A stretch of 64,000 nucleotides of DNA from Myxococcales bacterium (GTDB taxonomy: Bacteria > Myxococcota_A > Polyangia > Fen-1088): contig JAGTJU010000001.1 of the NCBI GenBank assembly GCA_022184915.1, positions 1,118,057-1,182,056 of the forward strand, written 5' to 3'. Numbering within the stretch: position 1 is the first letter of the stretch; each line of letters begins with the position of its first letter. Below the pieces are notes generated by a model. That model searched no databases. It was given only the letters and a program-made list of their open reading frames with translations, and was not told the origin of the DNA. This document shows positions 50,002 through 58,412 of the stretch, one piece after another. The translations under genes and the position numbers were made by a program.

Positions 50002-51186
50002 ATGCGCCGCATAAAGATCTTCTATTTCATTCCGAACCTACAGCAAGGAGGCCCGGAACGACAGATCCTGGAGATGATCCGGCGTCTCCCGGCGCGCTTC
50101 GAGCCGGTGCTGTGTGTCTACGACGACAAGAACGTCTTCTTCGACGATCGGCTGCCCCCCGGTCAGCCTCGCCATAGTTTGGGGGTGGCGAAAATGGGGC
50201 CGGGGGCGCTTCGGCGGCTCACGGCGATCCTGGAACAAGAGCAGCCCGACATCGTGCATTCCTACCGCGACAAGGCCAACTTCTGGATGCGCTTGGCGGC
50301 CCGGCGGGCGGGCGTGCCGGTGCTCATCACCTCTTGCCGCAACCGCATGATGCAGCTTCGCTACCTTCTCATCGAGCGCTTCATGTCCCGTGGCACACGC
50401 CTCATTCTCACCAACTCCGAAGGTGTGAAGCACGAGCTCACGCGCTACGCCCGTGTGGCACCGGACAAGATAAGGGTGATCTACAACATCCTCGATTTGG
50501 AGTTCTTTCGGCCGCCCACCGAAGAAGAGCGGGCCGCAGCTCGGAGGACCTGGAACCTGCAGCCGCACGAGCGGGCCCTGATCCTGCCGGGCCGGGTGGG
50601 GGTGCAAAAACACCAGATTGGCTTTCTGCGGGCCCTGGCGGCTCTGGCGAAGCAAGGGAGGCTGCCTGCGGGCACCGTCGTGTTGCTTGCAGGACGTGAC
50701 CGGGATCCGATTGCTTCGCGCTGGGTTCACCGTCTGGCCGAACAGCCCGCACTCAAACCCGTGGTGCGGCGGCTGGGTGCCCAGAAGGACATGCGCTCGC
50801 TTTACTGGGCCTCGGACGCGCTCGTGATGCCCTCGCTTTACGAAGGCCTCGCCAACGCGGCGCTCGAGGGCTGCGCGTGTGGTCTGCCTGCGGTGCTCTC
50901 CCATGCCGCCAACGTGGATCGGATCGTGGAGCCGGGGCGGACGGGCTTCGAGGTTCCGACCTTCCGCCACGGGGCCCTCGTCAGTGCGCTCGACGAGCTG
51001 CTGAGCTTGCCACGCGCGCGCTGGGAAGAGATGGGGCGGATGGGACGGGAGCACGTGCACGCGCGCTTTGCGCCCACACCCCTTGCGGTCGTGGACCAAA
51101 CGGTGGCTGTTTACGAAGAGCTGCTCGCGGAGGTCAGGCCCGATCGGGTGCGTACCACTTTGGCGAGGGAGTCTGCATCGTCATGA
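50002..51186 (+). CDS. GT4-type glycosyltransferase
   Basis: 394 residues, GT-B fold. N-terminal IKIFYFIPNLQQGGPERQILEMIRRL is the GG loop typical of GT4 enzymes, with DIVHSYRDKANFW and ILTNSEGVKHEL. C-terminal ILPGRVGVQKHQIGFLRAL and MPSLYEGLANAALEGCACGLPAV (E-x7-E region). The stop overlaps the GMC oxidoreductase start by four bases (ATGA), so the two are translated together. The acceptor is unknown. Confidence 0.88.
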   Translation: MRRIKIFYFIPNLQQGGPERQILEMIRRLPARFEPVLCVYDDKNVFFDDRLPPGQPRHSLGVAKMGPGALRRLTAILEQEQPDIVHSYRDKANFWMRLAARRAGVPVLITSCRNRMMQLRYLLIERFMSRGTRLILTNSEGVKHELTRYARVAPDKIRVIYNILDLEFFRPPTEEERAAARRTWNLQPHERALILPGRVGVQKHQIGFLRALAALAKQGRLPAGTVVLLAGRDRDPIASRWVHRLAEQPALKPVVRRLGAQKDMRSLYWASDALVMPSLYEGLANAALEGCACGLPAVLSHAANVDRIVEPGRTGFEVPTFRHGALVSALDELLSLPRARWEEMGRMGREHVHARFAPTPLAVVDQTVAVYEELLAEVRPDRVRTTLARESASS

Positions 51187-52685
51187 AACCCCTGACGCGA
51201 GACTACGACGCGATCGTGGTGGGCTCTGGCTTTGGCGGCGGGGCGGCGGCGTATGCCCTTTCCCGCCGGGGCTTGCACACGTTGATGCTCGAGCGGGGGG
51301 TATGGCCCCTGCGCGACGCGGACGACTGGAACGGGCGGCAGATCCTGCTCGACGGCCGGTACAAGGCCAACGCGCCCGTGGCGATCGCTCAATACGGCAA
51401 GCCGCCCAAGGACACCGTGCCCAACGCGGTGGTGGGCGGAAACTCCGTGTTTTTCGGGGGGGCGGCGTTGCGCCTGCGGCCTACCGATTTCGCCGACTGG
51501 GCGGTGTCTTACGACGGACTCGAGCCCTTCTATGCCGAGGCCGAGCGTTTGCTCGAGGTGCACGGGCAGGCCGGCGCCGACCCGCACGAGCCTCCGCGCT
51601 CGGGACCTTATCCGGCGCCGGCCGCGGCGCTGACACCGCCCGCCGCGCGCATTCATGCGGCGGCCACGGCCGTGGGCTTTCATCCCTTCGCGGTGCCCAC
51701 GGCGATTGACTTTAGCGGTGCCCGCGGCACGGCGTGCCTGCGCTGTTCCACCTGCGATGGGTTTCCGTGCAAGGTGGGTGCGAAGAACGACGTGGCAATG
51801 ACCTTGCTCGCCAAGTCCGATCCCGAGCGGTTGATGATCGTCTCGGGCGTGACCGCCACCCGGGTCTTGGTCGAAGGCAAGCGGGCCGTGGGCGTCGAGG
51901 TCTTGGACCCGCGAACGGGACAACGTCACACGGTGCGCGCGCGGGTCGTGGTGGCGGCCGGCGGGGCCGTACAAACCCCGGCGCTCCTCCTGCGCTCGGG
52001 ACTCGAGGTGATGGATGCCTCGGGCCTGCTGGGCCGCAACCTGATGCGGCACTGCAACGCCATGGTGGGCTACGTGTTTCCCTTCGCCACCAACCCCGAG
52101 CAGGTCAACCACAAACAGATCTGCGTGAGCGACCTTTATGAGCAAGAGCGCGCCGCAACGGGGCGGGCGGTGGGGGTGATTCAAGACATGATGATGCCCC
52201 CGCCCGACGTGGTGCGCGTGCTGGCGCCCAAGGGCTTTCGCTTCGCTGCCCACACGTTCGCGGCGCACATCCAAACCCTCATTTGCATCGCGGAAGACGA
52301 GCCCCAGGCTGAAAACCGCGTGACGCTTTCGGCGCGCACCGATGAGCACGGCCTGCCGATCACGTCGGTCGATCACCGCTACACCCGGGCGGACGTGCAC
52401 CGGCGAGAGCTGCTGGTCCGAGCGGCACGGAAAATCCTACGGAAAGCGGGAGGTTTCGTGGGCAAGGTGAACCTGGTGGATTCCTTCTCCCACGCGGTGG
52501 GCAGTGTGCGCTTCGGCTCCGACCCCGCCACGGCGGTGCTCGACCGTGAATGCGCCTTCTTTCGTGTGCCCAATCTCTTCGTCACCGACGGCAGCGTCAT
52601 GCCCACCTCGGGCGGTGTGAACCCAAGTCTGACGATCACGGCCAACGCGCTCCGGGTGAGCCAGGCGATCAGGCAGCGGCTTTAG
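51183..52685 (+). CDS. GMC-family FAD-dependent oxidoreductase
   Basis: 500 residues. FAD-binding Rossmann motif YDAIVVGSGFGGGAAAYALSRRG, GNSVFFGGAALRLRP, the segment CLRCSTCDGFPC (a Cys-rich feature of the choline-dehydrogenase-like subfamily) and the C-terminal catalytic HAVGSVRFG plus SVMPTSGGVNPSLTITANAL. It oxidises an alcohol or sugar with FAD. ATG 51183 overlaps the glycosyltransferase stop by four bases. Coupling to a glycosyltransferase and a divergent Gfo/Idh/MocA enzyme points to sugar or glycolipid modification rather than small-alcohol catabolism (inference). Confidence 0.88.
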   Translation: MKPLTRDYDAIVVGSGFGGGAAAYALSRRGLHTLMLERGVWPLRDADDWNGRQILLDGRYKANAPVAIAQYGKPPKDTVPNAVVGGNSVFFGGAALRLRPTDFADWAVSYDGLEPFYAEAERLLEVHGQAGADPHEPPRSGPYPAPAAALTPPAARIHAAATAVGFHPFAVPTAIDFSGARGTACLRCSTCDGFPCKVGAKNDVAMTLLAKSDPERLMIVSGVTATRVLVEGKRAVGVEVLDPRTGQRHTVRARVVVAAGGAVQTPALLLRSGLEVMDASGLLGRNLMRHCNAMVGYVFPFATNPEQVNHKQICVSDLYEQERAATGRAVGVIQDMMMPPPDVVRVLAPKGFRFAAHTFAAHIQTLICIAEDEPQAENRVTLSARTDEHGLPITSVDHRYTRADVHRRELLVRAARKILRKAGGFVGKVNLVDSFSHAVGSVRFGSDPATAVLDRECAFFRVPNLFVTDGSVMPTSGGVNPSLTITANALRVSQAIRQRL

Positions 52686-52757
52686 TGCGACAACATGCCG
52701 CATGGGCAAAGGGGGGGCGGGCCATTAGGGTTCGCCGCATCGAAAGGAGATTGCCCC

Positions 52758-53480
52758 TTGCTCAAACGCTTTGTGTCCCTTCTGTCTGGTCTTTCGCTTG
52801 GCCTCGTGTCCACGGGGGCCTTCGCCCATATCGGCACCAACGGTCCGGTGTTCGCAGGGAAAACCGTCAAGGTGGTTTTCACTGTGGGCCATGGCTGCGA
52901 AGGCGCTGACACGCTGTCCCTCGCGATGCAGGTCCCCGCGGGAGTGACAGGCGTGCGCCCGATTCCCGGAGGTTTCGGCAAGGCGTCGGTCGTCAAGGAC
53001 GCCATGGGAAATGTCACCTCCGTCACGTGGTCCCGCCCCGAAACCGATCTGGGTGCATCCGACGACAACGCCTACGAGGTGGCCTTGCGTGTGCGCATCC
53101 CCGATGCCCCCTTCACCACGCTCTATTTTCCCACCGTGCAGACGTGCAAGTCGGCTGCTGGTGTGGTGTCTACGGCCAGCTGGGTGGGGACCGGGGGGGG
53201 CGATCATCAGCACGGCGTGGATGCGGGCGTTGCGCCCGCAGCGCCAGAGCCCGCGCCAGCCGTTCAGGTCCTGCCTGCGCGCATGCCGGGATGGAACAAG
53301 TACACGCTGACCCAGCACGTACACGATCTTCCCGTGTTCTTCTCTGACGCTCAGATCGTGTGGTCGGGCAGCGCCGCGTGGAGCCCCAACCCCGACATTC
53401 AAGCGCTCGTTCCGAGCGAGCCCAACACCACCGCCCTCACGGAGCTCCACCCGGGGGCCGTGATCTGGGTGCGCTACTGA
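52758..53480 (+). CDS. DUF1775 (YcnI-like) exported protein, possible copper binder
   Basis: 240 residues. TTG 52758 is chosen because AAGGAGA lies 7 bases upstream and a signal peptide follows directly (RFVSLLSGLSLGLVSTGAFA). Cleavage at AFA-HIG would leave an N-terminal His, as in YcnI proteins where the mature His binds copper. The DUF1775 core includes VTSVTWSRPE. Extra His are in GGDHQHGVD and TLTQHVHDL. YcnI relatives bind Cu(II) and lie in copper-trafficking loci, but no ycnJ or pcuAC homologue is adjacent. A small lipoprotein gene follows 9 bases downstream. Confidence 0.78.
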   Translation: MLKRFVSLLSGLSLGLVSTGAFAHIGTNGPVFAGKTVKVVFTVGHGCEGADTLSLAMQVPAGVTGVRPIPGGFGKASVVKDAMGNVTSVTWSRPETDLGASDDNAYEVALRVRIPDAPFTTLYFPTVQTCKSAAGVVSTASWVGTGGGDHQHGVDAGVAPAAPEPAPAVQVLPARMPGWNKYTLTQHVHDLPVFFSDAQIVWSGSAAWSPNPDIQALVPSEPNTTALTELHPGAVIWVRY

Positions 53481-53489
53481 GGCAGGCCC

Positions 53490-53702
53490 ATGAAGCGAGT
53501 TGCATTACTGTTGGCGGTTGTCGTCCTGGGGGCCTGCGCGGACGACGAGAGCCCTGCGAACATCAACGTGGACGGTGGTTCAGACGCCGCCGGAGACGCT
53601 CTGGGCGCCGCGCCGTCCTCGAGTCTTTTGCCCCGCCCCTCGCCCCTCTTGCGCCCCCCCCAAGCTCGCTTGCCCGCCGAGCTGCTCCCGCCGGGGCGCT
53701 GA
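53490..53702 (+). CDS. Small lipoprotein
   Basis: 70 residues. MKRVALLLAVVVLGACADDE is a clear type II signal with lipobox VLGAC. The mature part is short, acidic then Pro/Leu-rich (SLLPRPSPLLRPPQ), without a known domain. It lies 9 bases after the DUF1775 gene and is probably co-transcribed. It may be a lipid-anchored partner or just a small envelope lipoprotein. The signal is convincing but the C-terminal part could be altered by sequence error. Confidence 0.6.
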   Translation: MKRVALLLAVVVLGACADDESPANINVDGGSDAAGDALGAAPSSSLLPRPSPLLRPPQARLPAELLPPGR

Positions 53703-53801
53703 GGCGGCGGAAGCGTCCGTTGCCTTGGGCTATGGCGCGTTGCGCATTGGCGCCTGAGTCCGGCGCTCGTGTGCTAACGTCGCATGCTTTGTCGAGCCTG
53801 A

Positions 53802-53820
53802 CGTGCCTAGGCTAGGCACG
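53802..53820. promoter_or_regulatory. Nearly perfect 19-base palindrome upstream of the flippase gene
   Basis: Two 9-base arms CGTGCCTAG and CTAGGCACG around a single central G, ending 22 bases upstream of the flippase ATG. With no loop it is not a hairpin terminator; it is best read as a dimeric regulator operator controlling the polysaccharide genes. The CTAG core, rare in many bacterial genomes, makes chance occurrence less likely. Confidence 0.55.
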
Positions 53821-53842
53821 CGTCCTCCGACACCGCCTCAAC

Positions 53843-55345
53843 ATGCCCCCCGCCGAGAAGCCTCGCCCCGCGCTCGATTCGCGTTACATTTTAAAAGGCG
53901 CCCTGCTCCAGATCCTAGGCACATTGGGCCAAGGGTTGGTCGCCGTACAGCAAGTGCTGATACCCCGCCTGTTCGGACAGGCCACTCATGGGATCTACGG
54001 CGGCATCCTAGGGATCATGGAAGTCGCGGTGCGGTTCGGCGTCGCGGGTACCGACAAGGGGCTGTACAAGTACCTGGGGAAGGGGGGTGGAGAAGACCCC
54101 GCCGAGGGCAAGCGGGCGTTTGCCTCGGCACTCAGGCTTTCCACGCTTGTTTCCTCCCTGCTGGCTGCGGCCATGTTTGTGGGTGCCCCGCTCATCGCGG
54201 CCTGGAAGGAGACACCGCAGATCGCCCCAGCGCTTCGGCTCATGAGCTTCGGCCTGGCCCCGATGGCACTCGTGCTCGTGTTGAATGCTGCGGCGCTTAG
54301 CAAAAGGCAGGCGCATCTTCCGCCCCTCATCCGAGGGGTCATGGAGCCGGCCCTCCTGACAGTCTTGACCTTGGCGGCATGGCTGTCGGGGGCTGGCACG
54401 CGAGGCCTCGCCATGGCGTACGCATTGTCTTACGTGGGGCTGCTGGCCTTCGCTCTGTGGCTGTGCAAGCGGAGCTTCGAGAAGAATTGGTTTTCCGGTC
54501 TTCTGCGTGCCCCCAAACACCCCGACCTGACGAGGTTCGTTCGGCCGATGGTCACGCTCGAGGTCATGAACTCCCTCCGGCTGAGGCTGGACACGATCTT
54601 CGTGTTCGCCGTCCTGCCTCCCGAAAAGATGGCTCTCTACGCTGCCAGTGAGTACATAGGCCGCGTGGCGGCGAACGTTCGCTATGCCTTTGATGGAATC
54701 GCAAGCCCACTCTTTGCCGAGGCCCTTCACTCGAGGGACCTGGAACGCCGCCGAGAAACCCTCCAGAGCCTTACCCGCTGGGTTTGGCTGCTCTCGCTCC
54801 CATTGGCCACCACCCTCATATCGCTCAGAGCCGACCTCCTGGGCCTTTACGGGGAAGCCTACGTTGCAGCGTCAGCAATCGTCGTCGTGCACGTTCTTGG
54901 ACATTTCGCGAATGGTGCTCTCGCGTTCTCCGCAGCCTTGTTGACGATGAGCGGACGGGCCTGGCTCCTGGTGTTGAACCAAGCCTTCACACTAGTCGTG
55001 CATTCCCTTCTGTCGTGGATGCTGATCCCCAGACTCGGAATCATGGGAGCCGCGCTTGCGTTCCTCGCTGGAATGCTCGTTCCGATCTCCTTGAGCCTCA
55101 TCGAGGCTGCCCGACTGGAGGGTGTGCACCCGTTCAACAGGGCTCTCCTTCCGCCCTTGGCGGTGGGCCTTTTGGTCCTTGGCATTCAAACCCTAGTGAC
55201 ACGTCTTGTTTCCCCGGGCATCCCCAGGATTCTGGGCGGAACTCTGCTGGGACTTATCGGGTACTTTGCCCTTTACTGGCTTACGGTCTTTAGGCCTGAA
55301 GAGAAGGAATCCGTATCGAGGATCAAAAAGCGAATCTTGGGGTGA
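53843..55345 (+). CDS. Wzx-like polysaccharide/oligosaccharide flippase
   Basis: 500 residues with about 12-14 hydrophobic segments. The start SRYILKGALLQILGTLGQGLVAVQQVLIPRLFG and the later FVRPMVTLEVMNSLRLRLDTIFVFAVL are typical of the polysaccharide transport branch of the MOP superfamily. It should flip lipid-linked oligosaccharide across the inner membrane. Base composition is visibly lower in GC than the rest of the window. ATG 53843, with no strong ribosome site. It is convergent with the membrane glycosyltransferase, 9 bases away, with a hairpin between. Confidence 0.85.
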   Translation: MPPAEKPRPALDSRYILKGALLQILGTLGQGLVAVQQVLIPRLFGQATHGIYGGILGIMEVAVRFGVAGTDKGLYKYLGKGGGEDPAEGKRAFASALRLSTLVSSLLAAAMFVGAPLIAAWKETPQIAPALRLMSFGLAPMALVLVLNAAALSKRQAHLPPLIRGVMEPALLTVLTLAAWLSGAGTRGLAMAYALSYVGLLAFALWLCKRSFEKNWFSGLLRAPKHPDLTRFVRPMVTLEVMNSLRLRLDTIFVFAVLPPEKMALYAASEYIGRVAANVRYAFDGIASPLFAEALHSRDLERRRETLQSLTRWVWLLSLPLATTLISLRADLLGLYGEAYVAASAIVVVHVLGHFANGALAFSAALLTMSGRAWLLVLNQAFTLVVHSLLSWMLIPRLGIMGAALAFLAGMLVPISLSLIEAARLEGVHPFNRALLPPLAVGLLVLGIQTLVTRLVSPGIPRILGGTLLGLIGYFALYWLTVFRPEEKESVSRIKKRILG

Positions 55346-55359
55346 AGGGAGTCTTCACC
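55341..55359. terminator. Candidate bidirectional hairpin between convergent genes
   Basis: GGTGAAG and CTTCACC with a five-base loop span the 9-base gap between the two convergent stops. A second 6-base-arm hairpin (ACCGGC, GCCGGT) follows at 55357-55374. No T-run is present, so intrinsic termination is uncertain. Confidence 0.4.
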
Positions 55360-56899
55360 GGCGCGCGAGCCGGTAGACTCTCCAGGGAGCTCGCCACTTC
55401 TTCGCCGTGGCCCAAGACGCCTTCTCAATCACGACGGTGCCAAGTTGCTGCAGAACGTCTGGAGGGAGGAACGGGGCAAAGCGTTGCTTGATGTAGTGAT
55501 CGTTGTCGACCAGATATTCGATCCCGTTGACTTCGAGATAATCGCCCACCCTACGCTCCCTGACCCAGTCCGCGGCTTCGTCGTTCCCAACCCCGTCCAG
55601 GTTCATAACCTGGTTGAAGTTGTAGTACGCCTGCATGTGCATGTTGAACCCGGCGATCCTTGGCCGGTCGGAGCGAGGAACGACCCGCTGGAGCTCCTGG
55701 GCCATGTCGTACATGTCAACCTGCCAAGGAAACAGTCCCTTCACCCAGACGTCTGCAGCCGATATCGCCGTTCCGAGAAACACCAGTGTGCTCAGAGCCA
55801 CGCGTCCCCGCTGCCGGAGATAGGGTGCAGCTTCCTTGTACAAGAGCACAAACCCGAGGGGGCCGAGCCAGGCAACGGGAACGTAATACCACTCTCTGCT
55901 GACCCACCTTATCCCACCGTGGACGAAGCCAAGGGCCACAAGAGCGGCAAGAGGAGGGGCCAACAGGAGTAGCCTCTGCGACGAAGCTTGCCGATCCACG
56001 GCAGGAAGACGTCGTTTCCGAATCCAGCAGAGCAGCAGAAGCGCAAACGGCACTCCAAAGCCTGCGCTTCGCGGAAGCTCGTAGCAGAGTACTTTCAGTG
56101 TTTTCCATGCCGACGTGGCGACGCGAGCGATCCTTGTGAGGTCTGCCGCGTGGGCATGGTTTACGAACGGGATGGCATGGGCGCTCGATTGCATGAGGTG
56201 GCCAGTCTCTCGATGCATGTAAATGAGCCAAGGCAGCACTATGACCGCCGAGGAGAAAGCCAAGGCACAGGTTGCTTTGAGCCTTTCGAGGCGTGTCCCT
56301 GGACCCAGAAGGATGAGATGCCCGAGCATCGCGAGATGAAAGAAGACAGCGTCGGTCCGAGCAAGCATGGCGAGGCCTGCCAATCCGCCCAATACCAGAT
56401 TGGGTTGCCACGGGCGGGAGGGCCTGCTGACCAAGTTCAGGTAAACGCCAAAACAAGCCAATGTCGTTGTGACGTACACCGGTGTCTCGAGCCCCGAAAG
56501 GACGAGTCCGAGCGAATACGGATTGAAGAGGTAAAGCACGCAGGCCACGACTGCGTATCGCTCGCTTGCGGTGAGTGTTCTCGCCACCAGGAAGACGAGA
56601 TAGGCGTTGAGGATATCGATCAGTCCGGCGAGGACGATCCCAGCGGTGATCAACCGATCTCCGCCCCCGGGAATGAGGCTCGCCACGCAGGTCACGAAGC
56701 CCAACCAGAGCGGATGGTAAGCCGACGTAAAGTGGACTCCGTCGAGGCTGGGAGGCGCGCCGGCAATCAGGTTCCGGGCAACCTGGAAGTAGACGAAGGC
56801 GTCGTCGGGCACGGTCTTTTGAACGAGCCACCGTATAGGAGCGGAGGCAACGACGAGCCTCAGGAGAAGTCCGAGCAGCAGCAGGCCACGCAGGTGCAT
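55355..56899 (-). CDS. GT-C-like multi-pass membrane protein (putative glycosyltransferase)
   Basis: 514 residues, about ten or eleven hydrophobic segments and a soluble C-terminal tail (about 400-514). The first periplasmic loop carries KTVPDDAFVYFQVARNL; an acidic pair there is the GT-C hallmark (normally Asp-Asp or Glu-Asp), and GLETPVYVTTTLACFG is also typical of this family (mannosyltransferase/ArnT-like). It would use a lipid-linked sugar. ATG 56899. Composition is low in GC like the flippase and the following GT4 gene. Divergent from the latter across a 347-base gap. Confidence 0.78.
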   Translation of the reverse strand: MHLRGLLLLGLLLRLVVASAPIRWLVQKTVPDDAFVYFQVARNLIAGAPPSLDGVHFTSAYHPLWLGFVTCVASLIPGGGDRLITAGIVLAGLIDILNAYLVFLVARTLTASERYAVVACVLYLFNPYSLGLVLSGLETPVYVTTTLACFGVYLNLVSRPSRPWQPNLVLGGLAGLAMLARTDAVFFHLAMLGHLILLGPGTRLERLKATCALAFSSAVIVLPWLIYMHRETGHLMQSSAHAIPFVNHAHAADLTRIARVATSAWKTLKVLCYELPRSAGFGVPFALLLLCWIRKRRLPAVDRQASSQRLLLLAPPLAALVALGFVHGGIRWVSREWYYVPVAWLGPLGFVLLYKEAAPYLRQRGRVALSTLVFLGTAISAADVWVKGLFPWQVDMYDMAQELQRVVPRSDRPRIAGFNMHMQAYYNFNQVMNLDGVGNDEAADWVRERRVGDYLEVNGIEYLVDNDHYIKQRFAPFLPPDVLQQLGTVVIEKASWATAKKWRAPWRVYRLARR

Positions 56900-57246
56900 G
56901 TGGTGAGAGCACCGCTTCTAGCGTCTTTGCCCGAAAGAAGCTAGTTCTGTTTTGTGTTCCTGTAAGGCCCCGCCTGAGCCCCTGTCCAGCGCCGTTCGAC
57001 CTCAAAGTGTTTGCGTTCGGGCGCATGGGAACTCGGAAACGAGAGGGATCTAGGGTTAGCAATAGCGCAATGAGTCGTCTCGCCCGTGAGTTTTGGGTTG
57101 GTGGTGGAGACCCGTAACAGCACGGCATCACGGTCTGATGAACAACGAAACCAGCGAGCGTCCCAGGGAGGTCGCGGCCTTATCGGACGAAAGTGCCCCA
57201 TTCGCCCTACCGGTCGGCGCTCTGTATAGTCCGTCACCGATTGCCC
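56900..57246. other. Divergent intergenic region in the polysaccharide patch
   Basis: 347 bases without a convincing gene between the GT-C-like gene (minus) and the GT4 gene (plus). It is AT-richer than average for the window and should carry both promoters. Open frames crossing it have no ribosome site or recognisable motif. No RNA element was recognised. Confidence 0.4.
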
Positions 57247-58389
57247 ATGACGCCTCATCCGCTCGGCCTTGCACGTTCGAAGATCGTGCTCATCACTCAC
57301 GAATTCTTCCCCTACCGAGGAGGCATCGCCACCTGGGTACAAGAGTTCGCGTCTGCAGCAAAAGCTGAGGGATGGCCGATTGAGGTCTGGTGTCCAGCTG
57401 CACCGGAACTTCACCCCGAAAAGTACCCCTTCCCTGTGGTGCCCATGCCGGTGCCAGGGGGACAGGGCTGGAAAAGTCGCATCGCTTTGTCGAAGTTTCT
57501 TCGTCAGAGGGTAGCAACGTGGCGCGAAGCCCATCTCCTTCTTCCCGATCCCGGCCCGATTCGTACCTTCATGGACGCGAAGCTATTCGGCCTCGACATG
57601 CCCGCCTCGATACGCGTGGTCTTGCACGGCACGGAGATCATCCGCCTTGCCCGCTGGCCGTGGCGAAAGAAGAAGTTTTGGTCACTGTTGCGAAAGGCTG
57701 AGCGCGTGGCCGTCGTGTCCCGGCATAACCGGAAGCTCACACTCGATCGCTTCCCAGATTTGCCTGAAAAGGTGAAGGTAGCGCACGCAGCCCCGCGCTC
57801 GGACTTAGCGGTCCCCAGGGGCCCCGTGGAGCGGCCTTGGCGGGACAAAACCGTGATTCTCACGGTGGCTCGCATCAGTCCTCGTAAGGGGCAGTTGGCC
57901 ATGATCGAGGCCATCGGTCGACTGCCGTCAGACATGCGCAACAAGATCATTTATCGGCTCGCAGGGCAGACGAATAGCCCGAGTTATCGAGACAAGGTGG
58001 AGAGCGTTGCGAGACGACTGGGCGTAACGCTCGAGATCCTGGGCAAAGTGCCCGACGAACGACTCCCGGAACAGTACCAAGACGCCGACATCTTCGCGCT
58101 GACCTCGCGTGAATACTGGGGGAGCATCGAAGGGTTCGGTTTGGTGTACCTGGAAGCGGGGCTTTTTGGCTTGCCGGTGATTGCTCATCGCACGGGCGGC
58201 GTGGAAGACGCCGTGCTCGACGAACAAACTGGTTTTCTCATGGATCCGGACGATCGCACGCGGCTGGCGGAGGCGATTTCACGCCTCGTAAGAGAACCGG
58301 CCCTAAGGGCCCGTATGGGGGCCCGCGGGGTGACGTGGGCCCGGTCATTTTCCTGGGCCCAAACTGTGAGAGACGTCCTGGAAGATTGA
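57247..58389 (+). CDS. GT4-type glycosyltransferase
   Basis: 380 residues. N-terminal KIVLITHEFFPYRGGIATWVQEFASAAKAEG (PxxGG), ASIRVVLHGTEIIRL, then C-terminal ILTVARISPRKGQLAMIEAIG and the E-x7-E region EGFGLVYLEAGLFGLPVIAHRTGGVEDAV. The closest picture is a PimB/PimA-like GT4. ATG 57247 is used; an upstream in-frame start at 57193 adds residues unlike the family. Part of the AT-richer patch. It probably works with the flippase and GT-C-like protein on one glycan. Confidence 0.87.
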   Translation: MTPHPLGLARSKIVLITHEFFPYRGGIATWVQEFASAAKAEGWPIEVWCPAAPELHPEKYPFPVVPMPVPGGQGWKSRIALSKFLRQRVATWREAHLLLPDPGPIRTFMDAKLFGLDMPASIRVVLHGTEIIRLARWPWRKKKFWSLLRKAERVAVVSRHNRKLTLDRFPDLPEKVKVAHAAPRSDLAVPRGPVERPWRDKTVILTVARISPRKGQLAMIEAIGRLPSDMRNKIIYRLAGQTNSPSYRDKVESVARRLGVTLEILGKVPDERLPEQYQDADIFALTSREYWGSIEGFGLVYLEAGLFGLPVIAHRTGGVEDAVLDEQTGFLMDPDDRTRLAEAISRLVREPALRARMGARGVTWARSFSWAQTVRDVLED

Positions 58390-58412
58390 TGCCTCGGGGC
58401 AACCCCTCCCCG

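Noticed and set aside
58390-58412. Terminator between the GT4 and Omp85-like genes
   Set aside because: The gap is only 23 bases and no hairpin with a T-run is visible.
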